From Ignavibacteriaceae bacterium (GTDB lineage Bacteria > Bacteroidota > Ignavibacteria > Ignavibacteriales > Ignavibacteriaceae): 64,000 nt of DNA. The notes below the pieces were generated by a model. It ran no database searches and was not told the DNA's origin. It worked only from the letters and a program-made list of their open reading frames with translations. The position numbers and the translations under genes were made by a program. The stretch's first letter is position 1. Every line of letters begins with the position of its first letter. Where the stretch lies: the NCBI GenBank assembly GCA_013360295.1, contig JABWCL010000006.1, forward strand, positions 95,535-159,534. Reading direction: 5' to 3'. Below are positions 35,652 through 44,888 of this stretch, piece by piece.

Positions 35652-37121
35652 ATGCTTTCTCTTTCACAAAAACTGCTTCAGACGCAAAAACTTACGCCGC
35701 AGCAAATTCTGTACCAGAAATTGCTACAGCTTAATACACTTGCGCTTGAGCAACGGATAAAGACCGAACTTGAGATCAATCCGATGCTCGATGAAGTCCT
35801 TGATATGGACCTGAAGGAAGAGGAGTATAAAGAGGAGGTGGAGATCACATCGAATGATGAACCGGCGGAAGAATCCGCGGAAAGTTCATCCGACGATGAA
35901 TTCAGCGTTGAAGATTACCTTAATGATGATGATTATTATGATCCTTCTGAAGGAAAATCAAGCCAGTCCGAAGAGGAAAACTTTCAGCCGATCGCCCCTC
36001 AGAGGGTGACTCTTCGCGAAAGGCTTCTCGAGCAGCTTCATATGTATGATTTTGATGAACCGCTGATCATACTCGGTGAAGAGATAATTGGCAATCTTGA
36101 TGAAGATGGTTATCTGAAGCTTGAGCTGAAAGAGATCGTGGAAGACCTCAACACATTTCAGCATCTTAATATTAATATGACGGATGCAGAGAACGTCCTC
36201 GGTGTTATCCAGACTCTTGAGCCGGCCGGCCTGGCGTGCCGCAGCCTGCAGGAGTGCCTGCTTGTCCAGGCGAAGCACTCGACCTTTGATGAGTATTACA
36301 CATTCCTCGCGGTGGAAATGCTCGAAAAGCACTTTAATCTTTTTATGCAGAAACGTTACGACCTGCTTAAACAGAAGATGAACCTCAGTGAAGACACTCT
36401 GAAGGTTATCATTGACCTCATCCATAAGCTTAACCCCAAACCGGGCGAAGGGAATATTGATTCTGCGGAAATGAACCAGATCACCCCGGACTTTATCGTC
36501 GAGCGGGAAGGGGATACATTTGTAATTACACTGAATGACAAAAATATGCCGTCGGTAGTGCTGAGCCAGACCTATCTGGATATGCTGAAGCAGAACCGCG
36601 GGAAGAAAAAAATCTCCAACCGCGAGAAGGAAGTCCACAAATTCCTGCGGGATAAGTTCGAGTCCGCCAAGTGGTTCATAGCATCCCTTGCGCACAGGCG
36701 TGAGACCCTGCTCAAGGTTATGAGAGCGATTGTCGAGTACCAGTATGAGTTCTTTGACAAGGGACCCGCGTTTATGAAACCGCTTATTTATAAGACTATT
36801 GCCTCAGAGATCGGGATCGACATTTCCACCATCAGCAGGATCGTTAACGGGAAGTTCGTTCAGAGCATCCAGGGAATTCACGAACTGAAATACTTTTTTA
36901 ACGAAGCCATCACGACCGATACGGGAGAAGAGATATCAAACCGCCAGATTAAGGAGCGAATAAAAGAGATCATTGAAGGTGAGAACAAGAAAAAACCACT
37001 TAGCGATGAAGAGATCGCCGGTATTGTTAATAAAGAAGGCGTGAATATTGCCCGCAGAACCGTCGCTAAATACAGGGAAAGCCTCCGGCTGCCTATAGCG
37101 CGGCTGAGAAAAATCGCCTGA
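35652..37121 (+). CDS. rpoN: RNA polymerase sigma-54 factor RpoN
   Basis: 489 residues with the full RpoN layout: glutamine-rich region I (SQKLLQTQKLTPQQILYQKLLQL, 4-26) that binds activators, an acidic region II (about 60-115, rich in Glu/Asp/Ser), the core-binding domain, the helix-turn-helix and the RpoN box ARRTVAKYRESLRLP near the C-terminus that contacts the -24 element. Sigma-54 needs AAA+ activators; none is encoded in the window. It is transcribed with DUF3109 upstream and possibly with the methyltransferase 14 bases downstream. Confidence 0.97.
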   Translation: MLSLSQKLLQTQKLTPQQILYQKLLQLNTLALEQRIKTELEINPMLDEVLDMDLKEEEYKEEVEITSNDEPAEESAESSSDDEFSVEDYLNDDDYYDPSEGKSSQSEEENFQPIAPQRVTLRERLLEQLHMYDFDEPLIILGEEIIGNLDEDGYLKLELKEIVEDLNTFQHLNINMTDAENVLGVIQTLEPAGLACRSLQECLLVQAKHSTFDEYYTFLAVEMLEKHFNLFMQKRYDLLKQKMNLSEDTLKVIIDLIHKLNPKPGEGNIDSAEMNQITPDFIVEREGDTFVITLNDKNMPSVVLSQTYLDMLKQNRGKKKISNREKEVHKFLRDKFESAKWFIASLAHRRETLLKVMRAIVEYQYEFFDKGPAFMKPLIYKTIASEIGIDISTISRIVNGKFVQSIQGIHELKYFFNEAITTDTGEEISNRQIKERIKEIIEGENKKKPLSDEEIAGIVNKEGVNIARRTVAKYRESLRLPIARLRKIA

Positions 37122-37134
37122 CCGGGGGCGCGCT

Positions 37135-37773
37135 TTGACTTACGGCAGCATCCCGGCTGATATTTTTGTTATACTCGCTCTTAATCTGATCTTTGCTGTT
37201 TCACATACGCTGTTCGCATCGCGCGGACTAAAAAAATGGTTCCTTTCAGCGTTCCCCGCCGCTATGCCCTATTACCGTTTTATTTACAACCTCATATCAT
37301 TCCTGACACTCGGTGTCCTTTATTATTTTGCCCCGAATCCCCCGGTTGTCGTGTACCGTGTACTTCCGGAGTTTAAACTTCCAATACTGCTTGTTCAGTT
37401 AAGCGCAGTGGCTGGATTCCTCTGGGTGATGTGGCATATTGACGGTTCGGAGTTCCTCGGCCTTCGCCAGATCGTAAGGAAACTAAAAGGGAAATATGAC
37501 CTTTCCTCACTTGACGAAGAATCAACACTGATGATCAAAGGACCTTATAAATACAGCCGGCATCCGATATACCTTTTCAGTATTATTATACTCATCGCGC
37601 AGCCGGTAATGAACCTGCTTTATTTTGTTTCAACTCTCTGTTTTATTCTATATTTTTATATCGGGTCTGTGTTTGAGGAGCGTAAACTGAGCGCTCAGTT
37701 CGGGCAGGCTTATAATGACTATAAAAAAGCGACAGGGAGAATTTTGCCCAAATTCTCTACTCTCTTTAAGTAA
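37135..37773 (+). CDS. Isoprenylcysteine-methyltransferase-like / NnrU-like membrane protein
   Basis: 212 residues with five or six membrane segments, starting at TTG 37135. The C-terminal block GPYKYSRHPIYLFSIIIL ... FEERKLSAQFGQAYNDYKKAT is the hallmark of ICMT/PEMT-like methyltransferases that use SAM at the membrane surface. The N-terminal half (LNLIFAVSHTLFASRGLKKW) is closer to NnrU-like proteins, which share the same fold. The substrate is not known; membrane lipids or small amines are possible. It is one base upstream of the DUF2279 gene, so the pair is co-translated, and its nearness to rpoN suggests one operon. Confidence 0.82.
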   Translation: MTYGSIPADIFVILALNLIFAVSHTLFASRGLKKWFLSAFPAAMPYYRFIYNLISFLTLGVLYYFAPNPPVVVYRVLPEFKLPILLVQLSAVAGFLWVMWHIDGSEFLGLRQIVRKLKGKYDLSSLDEESTLMIKGPYKYSRHPIYLFSIIILIAQPVMNLLYFVSTLCFILYFYIGSVFEERKLSAQFGQAYNDYKKATGRILPKFSTLFK

Positions 37774-37774
37774 A

Positions 37775-38620
37775 ATGTTTCGCTTCAGGGCGCTCCTGCT
37801 GATAATTATTTTCGCGGTTCCTGCTCTGCGCGGGCAGGATGATGATTCCGCGAAAGTGAACTATTATAAACTTGGCGCGGTCGCAATGGCAACCGGCGGC
37901 GCGTTCTACTACGGGCACATACTAAATACAAATATGTGGTGGAAAGGGGAGAAAAGCAAGTTCCGCCTCAACTGGAAAGCGGACTGGGAATACGCTCTTG
38001 GCTCTGATAAGTTCGGACATTTTTATTTCCCGTATATGGCAGCGAATATTTATTCTGATATTTTCCGCTGGACGGGAATTGACGAAGAGTATTCACTGCT
38101 TTATGCATCCGGGCTGGCGTTTGCTTATCAGACTTACGTTGAAATTAAAGACGGATACTCCCGGGAGTGGGGATTTGCTCCCGCTGATTTTGCCGCAAAT
38201 ACCTTAGGCGCGCTGTACCCGATACTTCAAAAAAGGTACCCTGCTCTGCAAAACTTTTCGCCCAAGATAAGCTACTATCCGTCCCCGCGTTTCAGGAATA
38301 ATTCTCACACAACTATCATTGACGACTACGAAAGCACCTACGACTGGCTGAGCATAAACATAAGGAATTATCTTCCCGATGATGTCAGGAAGTACTACCC
38401 TTCATTTATAAACCTTGCGCTCGGGCACTCAGTTAAACAGCTTGACCTCCCCGGCGGAGGGCATCACGAATTTTATATCGGTATTGACTGGGCATTTGAA
38501 AACATAAAAGATGACTGGGGTTTGCTCAATCCCGTACGGCGCATCCTCTCATTCTACCACCTTCCCGCGCCGGCAGTAAAGATCTATCCTGATGTAATCT
38601 GGTACGGATTAAAGTTCTGA
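37775..38620 (+). CDS. DUF2279 family protein
   Basis: 281 residues from ATG 37775, one base after the preceding stop. That start yields a proper signal peptide (MFRFRALLLIIIFAVPALRGQ); an in-frame ATG at 37715 inside the previous gene would bury it. The domain has FRLNWKADWEYALGSDKFGHFYFPYMAANIY and YASGLAFAYQTYVEIKDGYSREWGFAPADFAANTLGALYP, the YfiM/DUF2279 signature with conserved Asp/Lys/His and a membrane-associated helical core. Function unknown, envelope location expected. The trailing gap 38621-38783 holds no gene; TATATTTG at 38755-38762 resembles a Bacteroidota -7 element for the next gene. Confidence 0.8.
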   Translation: MFRFRALLLIIIFAVPALRGQDDDSAKVNYYKLGAVAMATGGAFYYGHILNTNMWWKGEKSKFRLNWKADWEYALGSDKFGHFYFPYMAANIYSDIFRWTGIDEEYSLLYASGLAFAYQTYVEIKDGYSREWGFAPADFAANTLGALYPILQKRYPALQNFSPKISYYPSPRFRNNSHTTIIDDYESTYDWLSINIRNYLPDDVRKYYPSFINLALGHSVKQLDLPGGGHHEFYIGIDWAFENIKDDWGLLNPVRRILSFYHLPAPAVKIYPDVIWYGLKF

Positions 38621-38783
38621 TTTGAAAACCTTATCAAATTTCCCTCCTTTCGCTTTCAACAAATTCCAGGATTGATCCCGAAAAGTAAATTCACAACTAA
38701 TCCCTCGCCACTCACTACTCCCTATACCTCACACATAACCATACCGGCATTTTGTATATTTGTAAAAAAGAAACAAAGATTTT

Positions 38784-40826
38784 ATGAAAGAATTTTTTTA
38801 CCCCACGTCAATCTGCATCGCGGGCGCATCCTCTAAGGAGCGTTCAATAGGATATGAACTTATTAATACAATCCTGAAGTACGGCTATACCGGAAAGATA
38901 CTACCGGTAAATCCAAAGGCTGATGAGATACTCGGAGTAAAGTGTTATCCCCGGGTGGAGGATATAAATGAAAAAATTGATCTCGCGTTCATTGTAGTCC
39001 CGAAAGCGTTTGTCCCTGAAACTATTGATTCGCTGCTGGCAAAAAACGTTAAAGCGCTGGTGCTCATCACAGCGGGTTTTAAGGAAACAGGCGAAGCAGG
39101 CGCGGCACAGGAGCGGGCTATTGTTGAAAAAGTGAAAAAGTCAGGAGCCAGGCTTGTAGGCCCGAACTGTATGGGGCTTATCAATACGCACAAGGATATA
39201 AAATTAAATGCCACGTTCGTGGCGGAAAAACCGGCGCACGGCGGACTTGCATTCCTTTCGCAGAGCGGTGCCCTTGGCGCGGCAGTGATTAACCAGCTGA
39301 GGGAAAGCTACTATACATTCGGGCACTTTGTCTCCGTGGGAAATAAAGCCGATATAAATGAAAACGATATGATTGAATACTGGCAGAGGGATGATAATAT
39401 TTCAGCAGTGGCTATGTACCTTGAGAGTTTTGAAGACGGTGGCGGGTTCATAAACTTGCTGCTGCAAAATAAGATCAGGAAGCCCCTTATCATAGTTAAA
39501 GCAGGAAGAAGCGAAGGGGGAATGAAAGCAGCCTCTTCGCACACAGGCGCGCTGGCGGCAAGCGATGTGATCGTGGATGCAGTCCTTGATCAGTTCGGAG
39601 TGATCAGGGCGGAAACGATTAGCGATATGTTCAATACCGCTTCTGGCTATGAGCATTTCCCGTTGCCAAAAGGGAACAGGGTGGCTGTACTGACTAACGC
39701 TGGCGGACCGGCGATATTGTGCGTTGACGCTCTTTACGCGAACGGATTATGCCTTGCAGAACTGACCGATAACACGAAGCAGCTCCTGCGTGAATTTGTT
39801 CATCCTGAAGGAAGTGTTAATAATCCAATTGACCTTCTCCCCGGCGGATCAGCGGAACAATATAAAAAAGCAACGGAACTGCTGGCTGCAGATGAGAATA
39901 CCGACGCTGTAGTTTCGATATTTGTTGAGCCGGTGATGGTTCCCCCCGCGCCGGTGATTGAAGGAGTTTATTCCATACATTCACCGAAACCAATAGTGCA
40001 GGCAGTTATGCCGCTTCCGGAGTTCTGGAGCACCTATTACAATAAACCAGAAGCGCCAAAGCCACTATACCGTACACCTGAAGCTCCCGGAATTGTACTC
40101 GCAAATTTATTAAAGATCGGTTCAGCAAAACAATCGGTGCGGATTGCTCCTGCTATTTCCAAATATAAACTCGCGTCGGTAGGCTATATCGGAAGTGAAG
40201 AAACAGAAACGCTTCTTAAAAGCTACAACCTTCCGGTTGTTGAGTCGGTGCTGCTGAGTGACGCGGAAATTGAGTCACGGGCCGAAAACATTTCTTTTCC
40301 TGTTGTTCTTAAAGCCTCCGCGGAGGGGCTTGTCCACAAGACAGAATTTAACGCCGTAAGGCTTGGGATAAATAATAGTAAAGAACTTATCGCCGCGGTT
40401 GATGATATAAGGGCGGGCCTTAAGGTTAAGGGCATTACGGCGCACAGCTGGCTTATTCAAAAGCATGTGAAAATTAAGTATGAACTTCTGTTAGGCGGAT
40501 ACAGAGATAAGACATTCGGCCCGGTAATTATGTTCGGTTCCGGCGGAAAATATGTTGAAGCGCTTAATGATACTACGCTCCGTTCCGCGCGTCTCTCTGA
40601 TGAAGACATTCTGAATATGATAACAGGTACTAAAGGGGGAAGGATCGTACTCGGAGTGAGGGGAGAGAACGGAGTTAAAGCAGATATGCTCGCGTCTCTA
40701 ATTAAGAACGCCGCTCAGATGCTGCTGGATAATGAAGACATTTTGGAATTTGATTTTAATCCGCTTGCGGTTGATGAAAATAGTGAATTGGTAGTGCTAG
40801 ATGCAAGGGTGAGAATGGGGAAGTAA
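38784..40826 (+). CDS. ADP-forming acetyl/acyl-CoA synthetase (fused alpha-beta)
   Basis: 680 residues. The N-terminal half has a CoA-binding Rossmann domain (SICIAGASSKERSIGYELINTILKYGYTGKI, YPRVEDI, GPNCMGLIN) and the phosphohistidine loop SSHTGALAASD with His253. The C-terminal half (from about 460) is an ATP-grasp domain (FPVVLKASAEGLVHKTEFNAVRLG ... MFGSGGKYVEALNDTTLR). The enzyme makes ATP from acyl-CoA, ADP and phosphate, or runs in reverse. Unlike PatZ it lacks an acetyltransferase domain, so it is a metabolic enzyme rather than a protein acetylase. ATG with a short leader. Single-gene unit. Confidence 0.92.
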   Translation: MKEFFYPTSICIAGASSKERSIGYELINTILKYGYTGKILPVNPKADEILGVKCYPRVEDINEKIDLAFIVVPKAFVPETIDSLLAKNVKALVLITAGFKETGEAGAAQERAIVEKVKKSGARLVGPNCMGLINTHKDIKLNATFVAEKPAHGGLAFLSQSGALGAAVINQLRESYYTFGHFVSVGNKADINENDMIEYWQRDDNISAVAMYLESFEDGGGFINLLLQNKIRKPLIIVKAGRSEGGMKAASSHTGALAASDVIVDAVLDQFGVIRAETISDMFNTASGYEHFPLPKGNRVAVLTNAGGPAILCVDALYANGLCLAELTDNTKQLLREFVHPEGSVNNPIDLLPGGSAEQYKKATELLAADENTDAVVSIFVEPVMVPPAPVIEGVYSIHSPKPIVQAVMPLPEFWSTYYNKPEAPKPLYRTPEAPGIVLANLLKIGSAKQSVRIAPAISKYKLASVGYIGSEETETLLKSYNLPVVESVLLSDAEIESRAENISFPVVLKASAEGLVHKTEFNAVRLGINNSKELIAAVDDIRAGLKVKGITAHSWLIQKHVKIKYELLLGGYRDKTFGPVIMFGSGGKYVEALNDTTLRSARLSDEDILNMITGTKGGRIVLGVRGENGVKADMLASLIKNAAQMLLDNEDILEFDFNPLAVDENSELVVLDARVRMGK

Positions 40827-40837
40827 TTTCTTTATGT

Positions 40838-40932
40838 GCAGGCCCTGCGTGAATGAAGGGTGGCTATTGGGGAGGCGCAGGTCATGACCTGAATGAAGGG
40901 TGGCTGCTGGGGAGGCGCAGGTCACGACCTGC
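40838..40932. repeat. Palindrome-containing 40-base tandem repeat
   Basis: Two 40-base copies (40851-40890 and 40891-40930) begin GAATGAAGGGTGGC and differ at three positions. Each ends in an inverted repeat: CAGGTCATGACCTG (40878-40891) and GCAGGTC-AC-GACCTGC (40917-40932). A related palindrome GCAGG-C-CCTGC is at 40838-40848. The layout (spacer plus palindrome, in tandem) resembles REP/BIME elements. The remaining gap to 41060 is AT-rich and shows only an AAGGAG ribosome-binding site. Confidence 0.8.
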
Positions 40933-41060
40933 ATTACAATTCTATTTGAAAATTATCTATTCATTGGTGGAAATAACATTTTTCTTTTTGCGGGAATTAA
41001 AAAAATGCTTACTTTATTCCCCTAGTGTGTTGCTATTTATAAATCATTTAAGGAGTTTTT

Positions 41061-41540
41061 ATGTCCAAATACCGTTCTGAGGTATTCTGGGGTGTGCTGT
41101 TTATAGTCGTTATGCTTATCTGGATGTTCTTTGAGAAACTGATGGGCTGGCACGATGTTAATATAGACAAGCACGCATCATATACCAACTTTTTTGCAAT
41201 TATTGCTGTTCTCGTTTACGTGGTTGCGCTGCTTGATATCCGTAAGAAAAAATACGGCGGTTCAATAAGCTGGAAAGAGGGTTTCTTTTCCGGGCTGATA
41301 ATTACGATCGTAGCCGCGCTTCTTAGTCCACTCGCGCAATATATCAGCCTTGAAGTCATTTCCCCTGAGTACTTCCGCAACGCGATAGACTATGCTGTTA
41401 AGAACAATTTAAAGACAACCGAAGAAGCAGAGGCATATTTTAACCTTCAGTCTTATGTACTTATGGCGTTCCCCTTTGCAATAATCACAGGGGTGATTAC
41501 CTCAGCCGTCGTAGCAGTTTTTGTGAGGAATAAAAAGTAA
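41061..41540 (+). CDS. DUF4199 domain membrane protein
   Basis: 159 residues with four hydrophobic segments (about 10-30, 45-60, 75-95 and 130-152). The SWKEGFFSGLIITIVAALLSPLAQYISLEVISPEYF block, preceded by short KKKYGG, is the DUF4199 pattern of Bacteroidota inner-membrane proteins of unknown role. ATG is preceded by AAGGAG at the ideal spacing. A terminator-like hairpin follows. No neighbour suggests a job. Confidence 0.85.
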   Translation: MSKYRSEVFWGVLFIVVMLIWMFFEKLMGWHDVNIDKHASYTNFFAIIAVLVYVVALLDIRKKKYGGSISWKEGFFSGLIITIVAALLSPLAQYISLEVISPEYFRNAIDYAVKNNLKTTEEAEAYFNLQSYVLMAFPFAIITGVITSAVVAVFVRNKK

Positions 41541-41571
41541 GGAACCGCCCGCATACGCATTTTTACTTTCT

Positions 41572-41615
41572 AATCCCCTCCCGCGCTGTGTCGCCGTAGG
41601 GGATTTTCTTTTTAT
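41572..41615 (+). terminator. Probable intrinsic terminator after the DUF4199 gene
   Basis: AATCCCCT (41572-41579) and AGGGGATT (41598-41605) can pair around an 18-base GC-rich loop, followed by TTCTTTTTAT. The loop is long, so confidence is moderate. Confidence 0.6.
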
Positions 41616-41645
41616 CTTTACGGAATAATTTATTGTACTTATAAG

Positions 41646-44111
41646 ATGAAGAAAATATTAACCACCGCGATAGTTATCGTCGCGTCCCTGCTTATCATTC
41701 TGGTTGTCTCCGCGTTTTTCATTTTCAGAATGTTCAAGAGCACAACAGCCCAGACGGAAGGAACGCTATATTCAGCGGGTGTCTCCGCGCCTGTGGAAAT
41801 ATACCGCGACAGCCTGGCCGTTCCTTATATTATTTCCGCAAATGAAAATGACGCCGCGTTTGCTATGGGTTTCCTCCACGCGCAGGAGAGGCTGTTCCAG
41901 ATGGATGTTTCCCGGCGCGCCGCGGAAGGCCGGCTGAGTGAAATCCTGGGGACGGAAACCATCCCTTTCGACAGGATGTTCCGCACAGTAGGTATCCACA
42001 GGATGGTACGTGATAATTACAGCCGCGTCGACTCAAAGACGATTGAGATCCTTGAGGCATACGCGCGCGGGGTAAATTATTTTATTAACAATAACCGCAG
42101 CAGGCTCCCGATCGAATTTGATCTCTTAGGCTATGAGCCTTATCCCTGGAAACCCGAACACTCACTATTTATAGTTAGAATGATGGCGTGGGAACTGAAC
42201 ATCGCGTGGTGGGAGGACATTGCCTTTACACACCTCGTGCAGACTCTCGGCACGGAACGCGCTTCGCTCCTTCTGCCGGATTACCCTGAAAACGCCCCCG
42301 TTATCGTCCCCGGTTCGCTTGCGGCGCTTCCGCCGGGAAGCCTTGAACTTATCAGTACCGACCGCGCTTTCCGCGCGTATTTTGGAAAAGGGGGGACGCA
42401 TATCGGCTCGAATAACTGGGTTGTAAATGCAAATATGTCCGCTTCGGGCAGGCCGATTATCGCCAATGATCCCCATCTGCAGTTTATGGCTCCGGGAAGG
42501 TGGTACGCGGCGGTGGTTAAGGGAGGCGCGCTGGATGTGGCAGGGGTTTCTCTCCCCGGAGTGCCGATGATCGTGATAGGGAAAAATGCTTCGGTATCGT
42601 GGGCGCTTACAAATGTTATGGCCGATGACGCCGACTTTTATACCGAAAAGGTGAACCTGAAGAACAGAACTTACCTGCTCGACGGCGCCGAGAAACCGCT
42701 GAGAAAAGTGAAGGAGTTGATTAAGGTTAAAGACAGTATGGACGTGGAACTGGATGTTTACCTCACTCACCGCGGGCCGATCGTTAATGAGATACATCCT
42801 TATACGCTGGTGTTAGATGACCCGTACAAATACAAACCGGCTTTGAGTATGCGATGGACAGGGCTTGAATTCAGTGAAGAGTTCAGGGCTTTCTACGGAA
42901 TTAACAAATCAAAAAACTGGGATGATTTCCGGAATGCGGTGAGCCTTTTCGCGGTGCCGGGGCAAAACTTTGTATATGCAGATGCCGCGGGGAATATCGG
43001 TTACATCTGCGGGGCGAAATTAGCTTTGAGGGGAGCCGGAAACCCGATGTTTGCTATGGACGGCTCTTCATCAGCCAATGACTGGAAAGGATATTTGCCC
43101 GCCGCGCAGATGCCTTCACTGTACAATCCCCTTCAGAATTACATTGCCTCAGCAAATAATAAAACTGTTAAGTCATTTCCGCATTATATCTCGAATCTCT
43201 GGGAGCCGTCATCCCGCATTACACGGATCAAAACCCTTCTTGAATCGAAACCGCGGCACAGCGTGGAAGATTACAAGGCGTACCAGATTGACATAACTTC
43301 TCCCTACGCCGCAAAGATGACCCGCTACCTGTTACGCTCGTTTGAAAAAGTAAAAGTAAATGACCGCCATCTGCAGGAAGCACTTTCTCTCTTAAAGACG
43401 TGGGACTATTCCTTTGACGCTTTCAGCCAGGTACCCGCAATCTATTCTGCCTTCTTCAGGCAGCTTCTGAAAAAGACTTTTGCCGATGAAATGGATGCAT
43501 CCCTTCTGAATGAATATTTCCACGTGGCGAATGTACCGTATAGGGTAATGGAACGGATAATTGCGGATAGTACGAACATCCTCTTTGACGACAGGAGTAC
43601 GGAGAAATATGAAACGAGGGAAATGATCCTTCGCGAAAGCCTTTCAGACGCGCTAACGGAGCTGGAAAAAAAGCACGGCAAGGATATGTCCAAATGGCAA
43701 TGGGGGAGGATACATAAGGTTGAACTGAAACACCTCTTCAGTTCCCCCGGTTCAATTGTAAATACAGTTCTTAATATCGGGCCTTATGGTACCGGCGGCG
43801 ACGGCACCACTGTTATGAACGGTGAGTACTCATTCAGGGAATACAGCGGGCCGGTCAAATCTATGCAGACTGAAGACTTTAAAAACATCCTCGGCCCTTC
43901 AATGCGCTTAATATATGACTTCGCTAACCCTGATGAGTTCCATTTTGTTATGCCCGGTGGACAGTCAGGCAACCCGTTCAGTACGCATTACAAGGATATG
44001 ACCATTAACTGGGTTAAGGGTGGGTACTTTAAAATAAAGACGGATATCAATTCGATCAAACAGAACAAAGCCCTGCTCATTCTTTCACCTGAAGCAGGCG
44101 GCAGCGAGTAA
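41646..44111 (+). CDS. Penicillin acylase family hydrolase
   Basis: 821 residues with an N-terminal hydrophobic segment (ILTTAIVIVASLLIILVVSAFFIF, about 4-27) that exports or anchors it. It belongs to the Ntn-hydrolase penicillin acylase family: a maturation linker ends before GSNNWVV, where Ser255 would become the N-terminal nucleophile of the beta chain. Upstream, EIYRDSLAVPYIISANENDAAFAMGFLHAQERLFQMD is the typical alpha-chain start. Related enzymes hydrolyse N-acyl amides such as penicillin G, acyl-homoserine lactones or lipid amides; the substrate is unknown here. The gene ends one base before the B-box-like gene, so they are an operon. Confidence 0.92.
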   Translation: MKKILTTAIVIVASLLIILVVSAFFIFRMFKSTTAQTEGTLYSAGVSAPVEIYRDSLAVPYIISANENDAAFAMGFLHAQERLFQMDVSRRAAEGRLSEILGTETIPFDRMFRTVGIHRMVRDNYSRVDSKTIEILEAYARGVNYFINNNRSRLPIEFDLLGYEPYPWKPEHSLFIVRMMAWELNIAWWEDIAFTHLVQTLGTERASLLLPDYPENAPVIVPGSLAALPPGSLELISTDRAFRAYFGKGGTHIGSNNWVVNANMSASGRPIIANDPHLQFMAPGRWYAAVVKGGALDVAGVSLPGVPMIVIGKNASVSWALTNVMADDADFYTEKVNLKNRTYLLDGAEKPLRKVKELIKVKDSMDVELDVYLTHRGPIVNEIHPYTLVLDDPYKYKPALSMRWTGLEFSEEFRAFYGINKSKNWDDFRNAVSLFAVPGQNFVYADAAGNIGYICGAKLALRGAGNPMFAMDGSSSANDWKGYLPAAQMPSLYNPLQNYIASANNKTVKSFPHYISNLWEPSSRITRIKTLLESKPRHSVEDYKAYQIDITSPYAAKMTRYLLRSFEKVKVNDRHLQEALSLLKTWDYSFDAFSQVPAIYSAFFRQLLKKTFADEMDASLLNEYFHVANVPYRVMERIIADSTNILFDDRSTEKYETREMILRESLSDALTELEKKHGKDMSKWQWGRIHKVELKHLFSSPGSIVNTVLNIGPYGTGGDGTTVMNGEYSFREYSGPVKSMQTEDFKNILGPSMRLIYDFANPDEFHFVMPGGQSGNPFSTHYKDMTINWVKGGYFKIKTDINSIKQNKALLILSPEAGGSE

Positions 44112-44112
44112 G

Positions 44113-44868
44113 ATGCAGAATGTGAAACCCTGCGCGAGGCATCCCGAAAGGGAGGCGGTTAAAACCTGCAGCGTATGCCGCAGGGCTTATTGCAGTGAGT
44201 GTATCACACTGATAGACGGAATGAATTACTGTCCCGACCCCGACTGCAGGAAGAAGATACTCGCTGGGGTTAAAATAAAACTCGCTTCTGAAAAAGGGGG
44301 AGCGATATATGATGACAGGAAATCCTCAGGCTTCATAAAAAGGAATGCTGCGGCATTGATAATACTTGGTGTCCTGAACATTCTTTTTAATTACGCCGGA
44401 TGCAACCGTACTGACATAAACACCGATGAACTGAAAGCCGCGGCAGAAATGATGAAAGGATACACAGGCGAGTCGCCGCTTGCCGGTGAAGGCTTCAGCG
44501 CGATGGCGGAAGAAATATCGCTTATGACTGAAACAATGGATGATATGTCAGTGGTATGGGATCTGCTTTCGGTACTCTCGATACTCTCAGGAGCGGGATT
44601 GTTATTCCGGAAGCGGATAGCAAAACTGGGCGCGTCGTTAGTCCTCTTTGCCGTGATGATATTCACCGTTTATTTCTCATATATTAACCACGTGCTTATG
44701 AAGCGCGTATCAGCACTCCTCACCACTGATCCGTTAATGTCCTCCGTCTCCGGCGGCTTCAGTCTCATTTCAATAATGACCCTCGTCTTCGCCCTCGCGA
44801 CGATACTCTACTGCGCCTACCTCCTCTACCGCCTGAACACCAGCCCGGTTAGCGAAGCGTTTAGTTGA
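44113..44868 (+). CDS. B-box-like zinc-binding membrane protein
   Basis: 251 residues. The first 55 residues contain CARHPEREAVKTCSVCRRAYCSECI and NYCPDPDC, a B-box-like zinc site with cysteines and one histidine, common at the N-termini of bacterial membrane proteins. About residues 75-95, 155-170, 178-200 and 215-240 are hydrophobic. The middle (DINTDELKAAAEMMKGYTGESPLAGEGF) is soluble. No function is known. It starts one base after the penicillin-acylase stop (TAA then G, ATG), a translationally coupled arrangement that suggests a shared role, possibly in envelope lipid or amide metabolism (inference). Confidence 0.75.
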   Translation: MQNVKPCARHPEREAVKTCSVCRRAYCSECITLIDGMNYCPDPDCRKKILAGVKIKLASEKGGAIYDDRKSSGFIKRNAAALIILGVLNILFNYAGCNRTDINTDELKAAAEMMKGYTGESPLAGEGFSAMAEEISLMTETMDDMSVVWDLLSVLSILSGAGLLFRKRIAKLGASLVLFAVMIFTVYFSYINHVLMKRVSALLTTDPLMSSVSGGFSLISIMTLVFALATILYCAYLLYRLNTSPVSEAFS

Positions 44869-44888
44869 AGCATTAAAGCTTTGCGAAG

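Noticed and set aside
35958..36695. 245-codon minus-strand open frame
   Set aside because: Exact antisense shadow of rpoN; no signals of its own.
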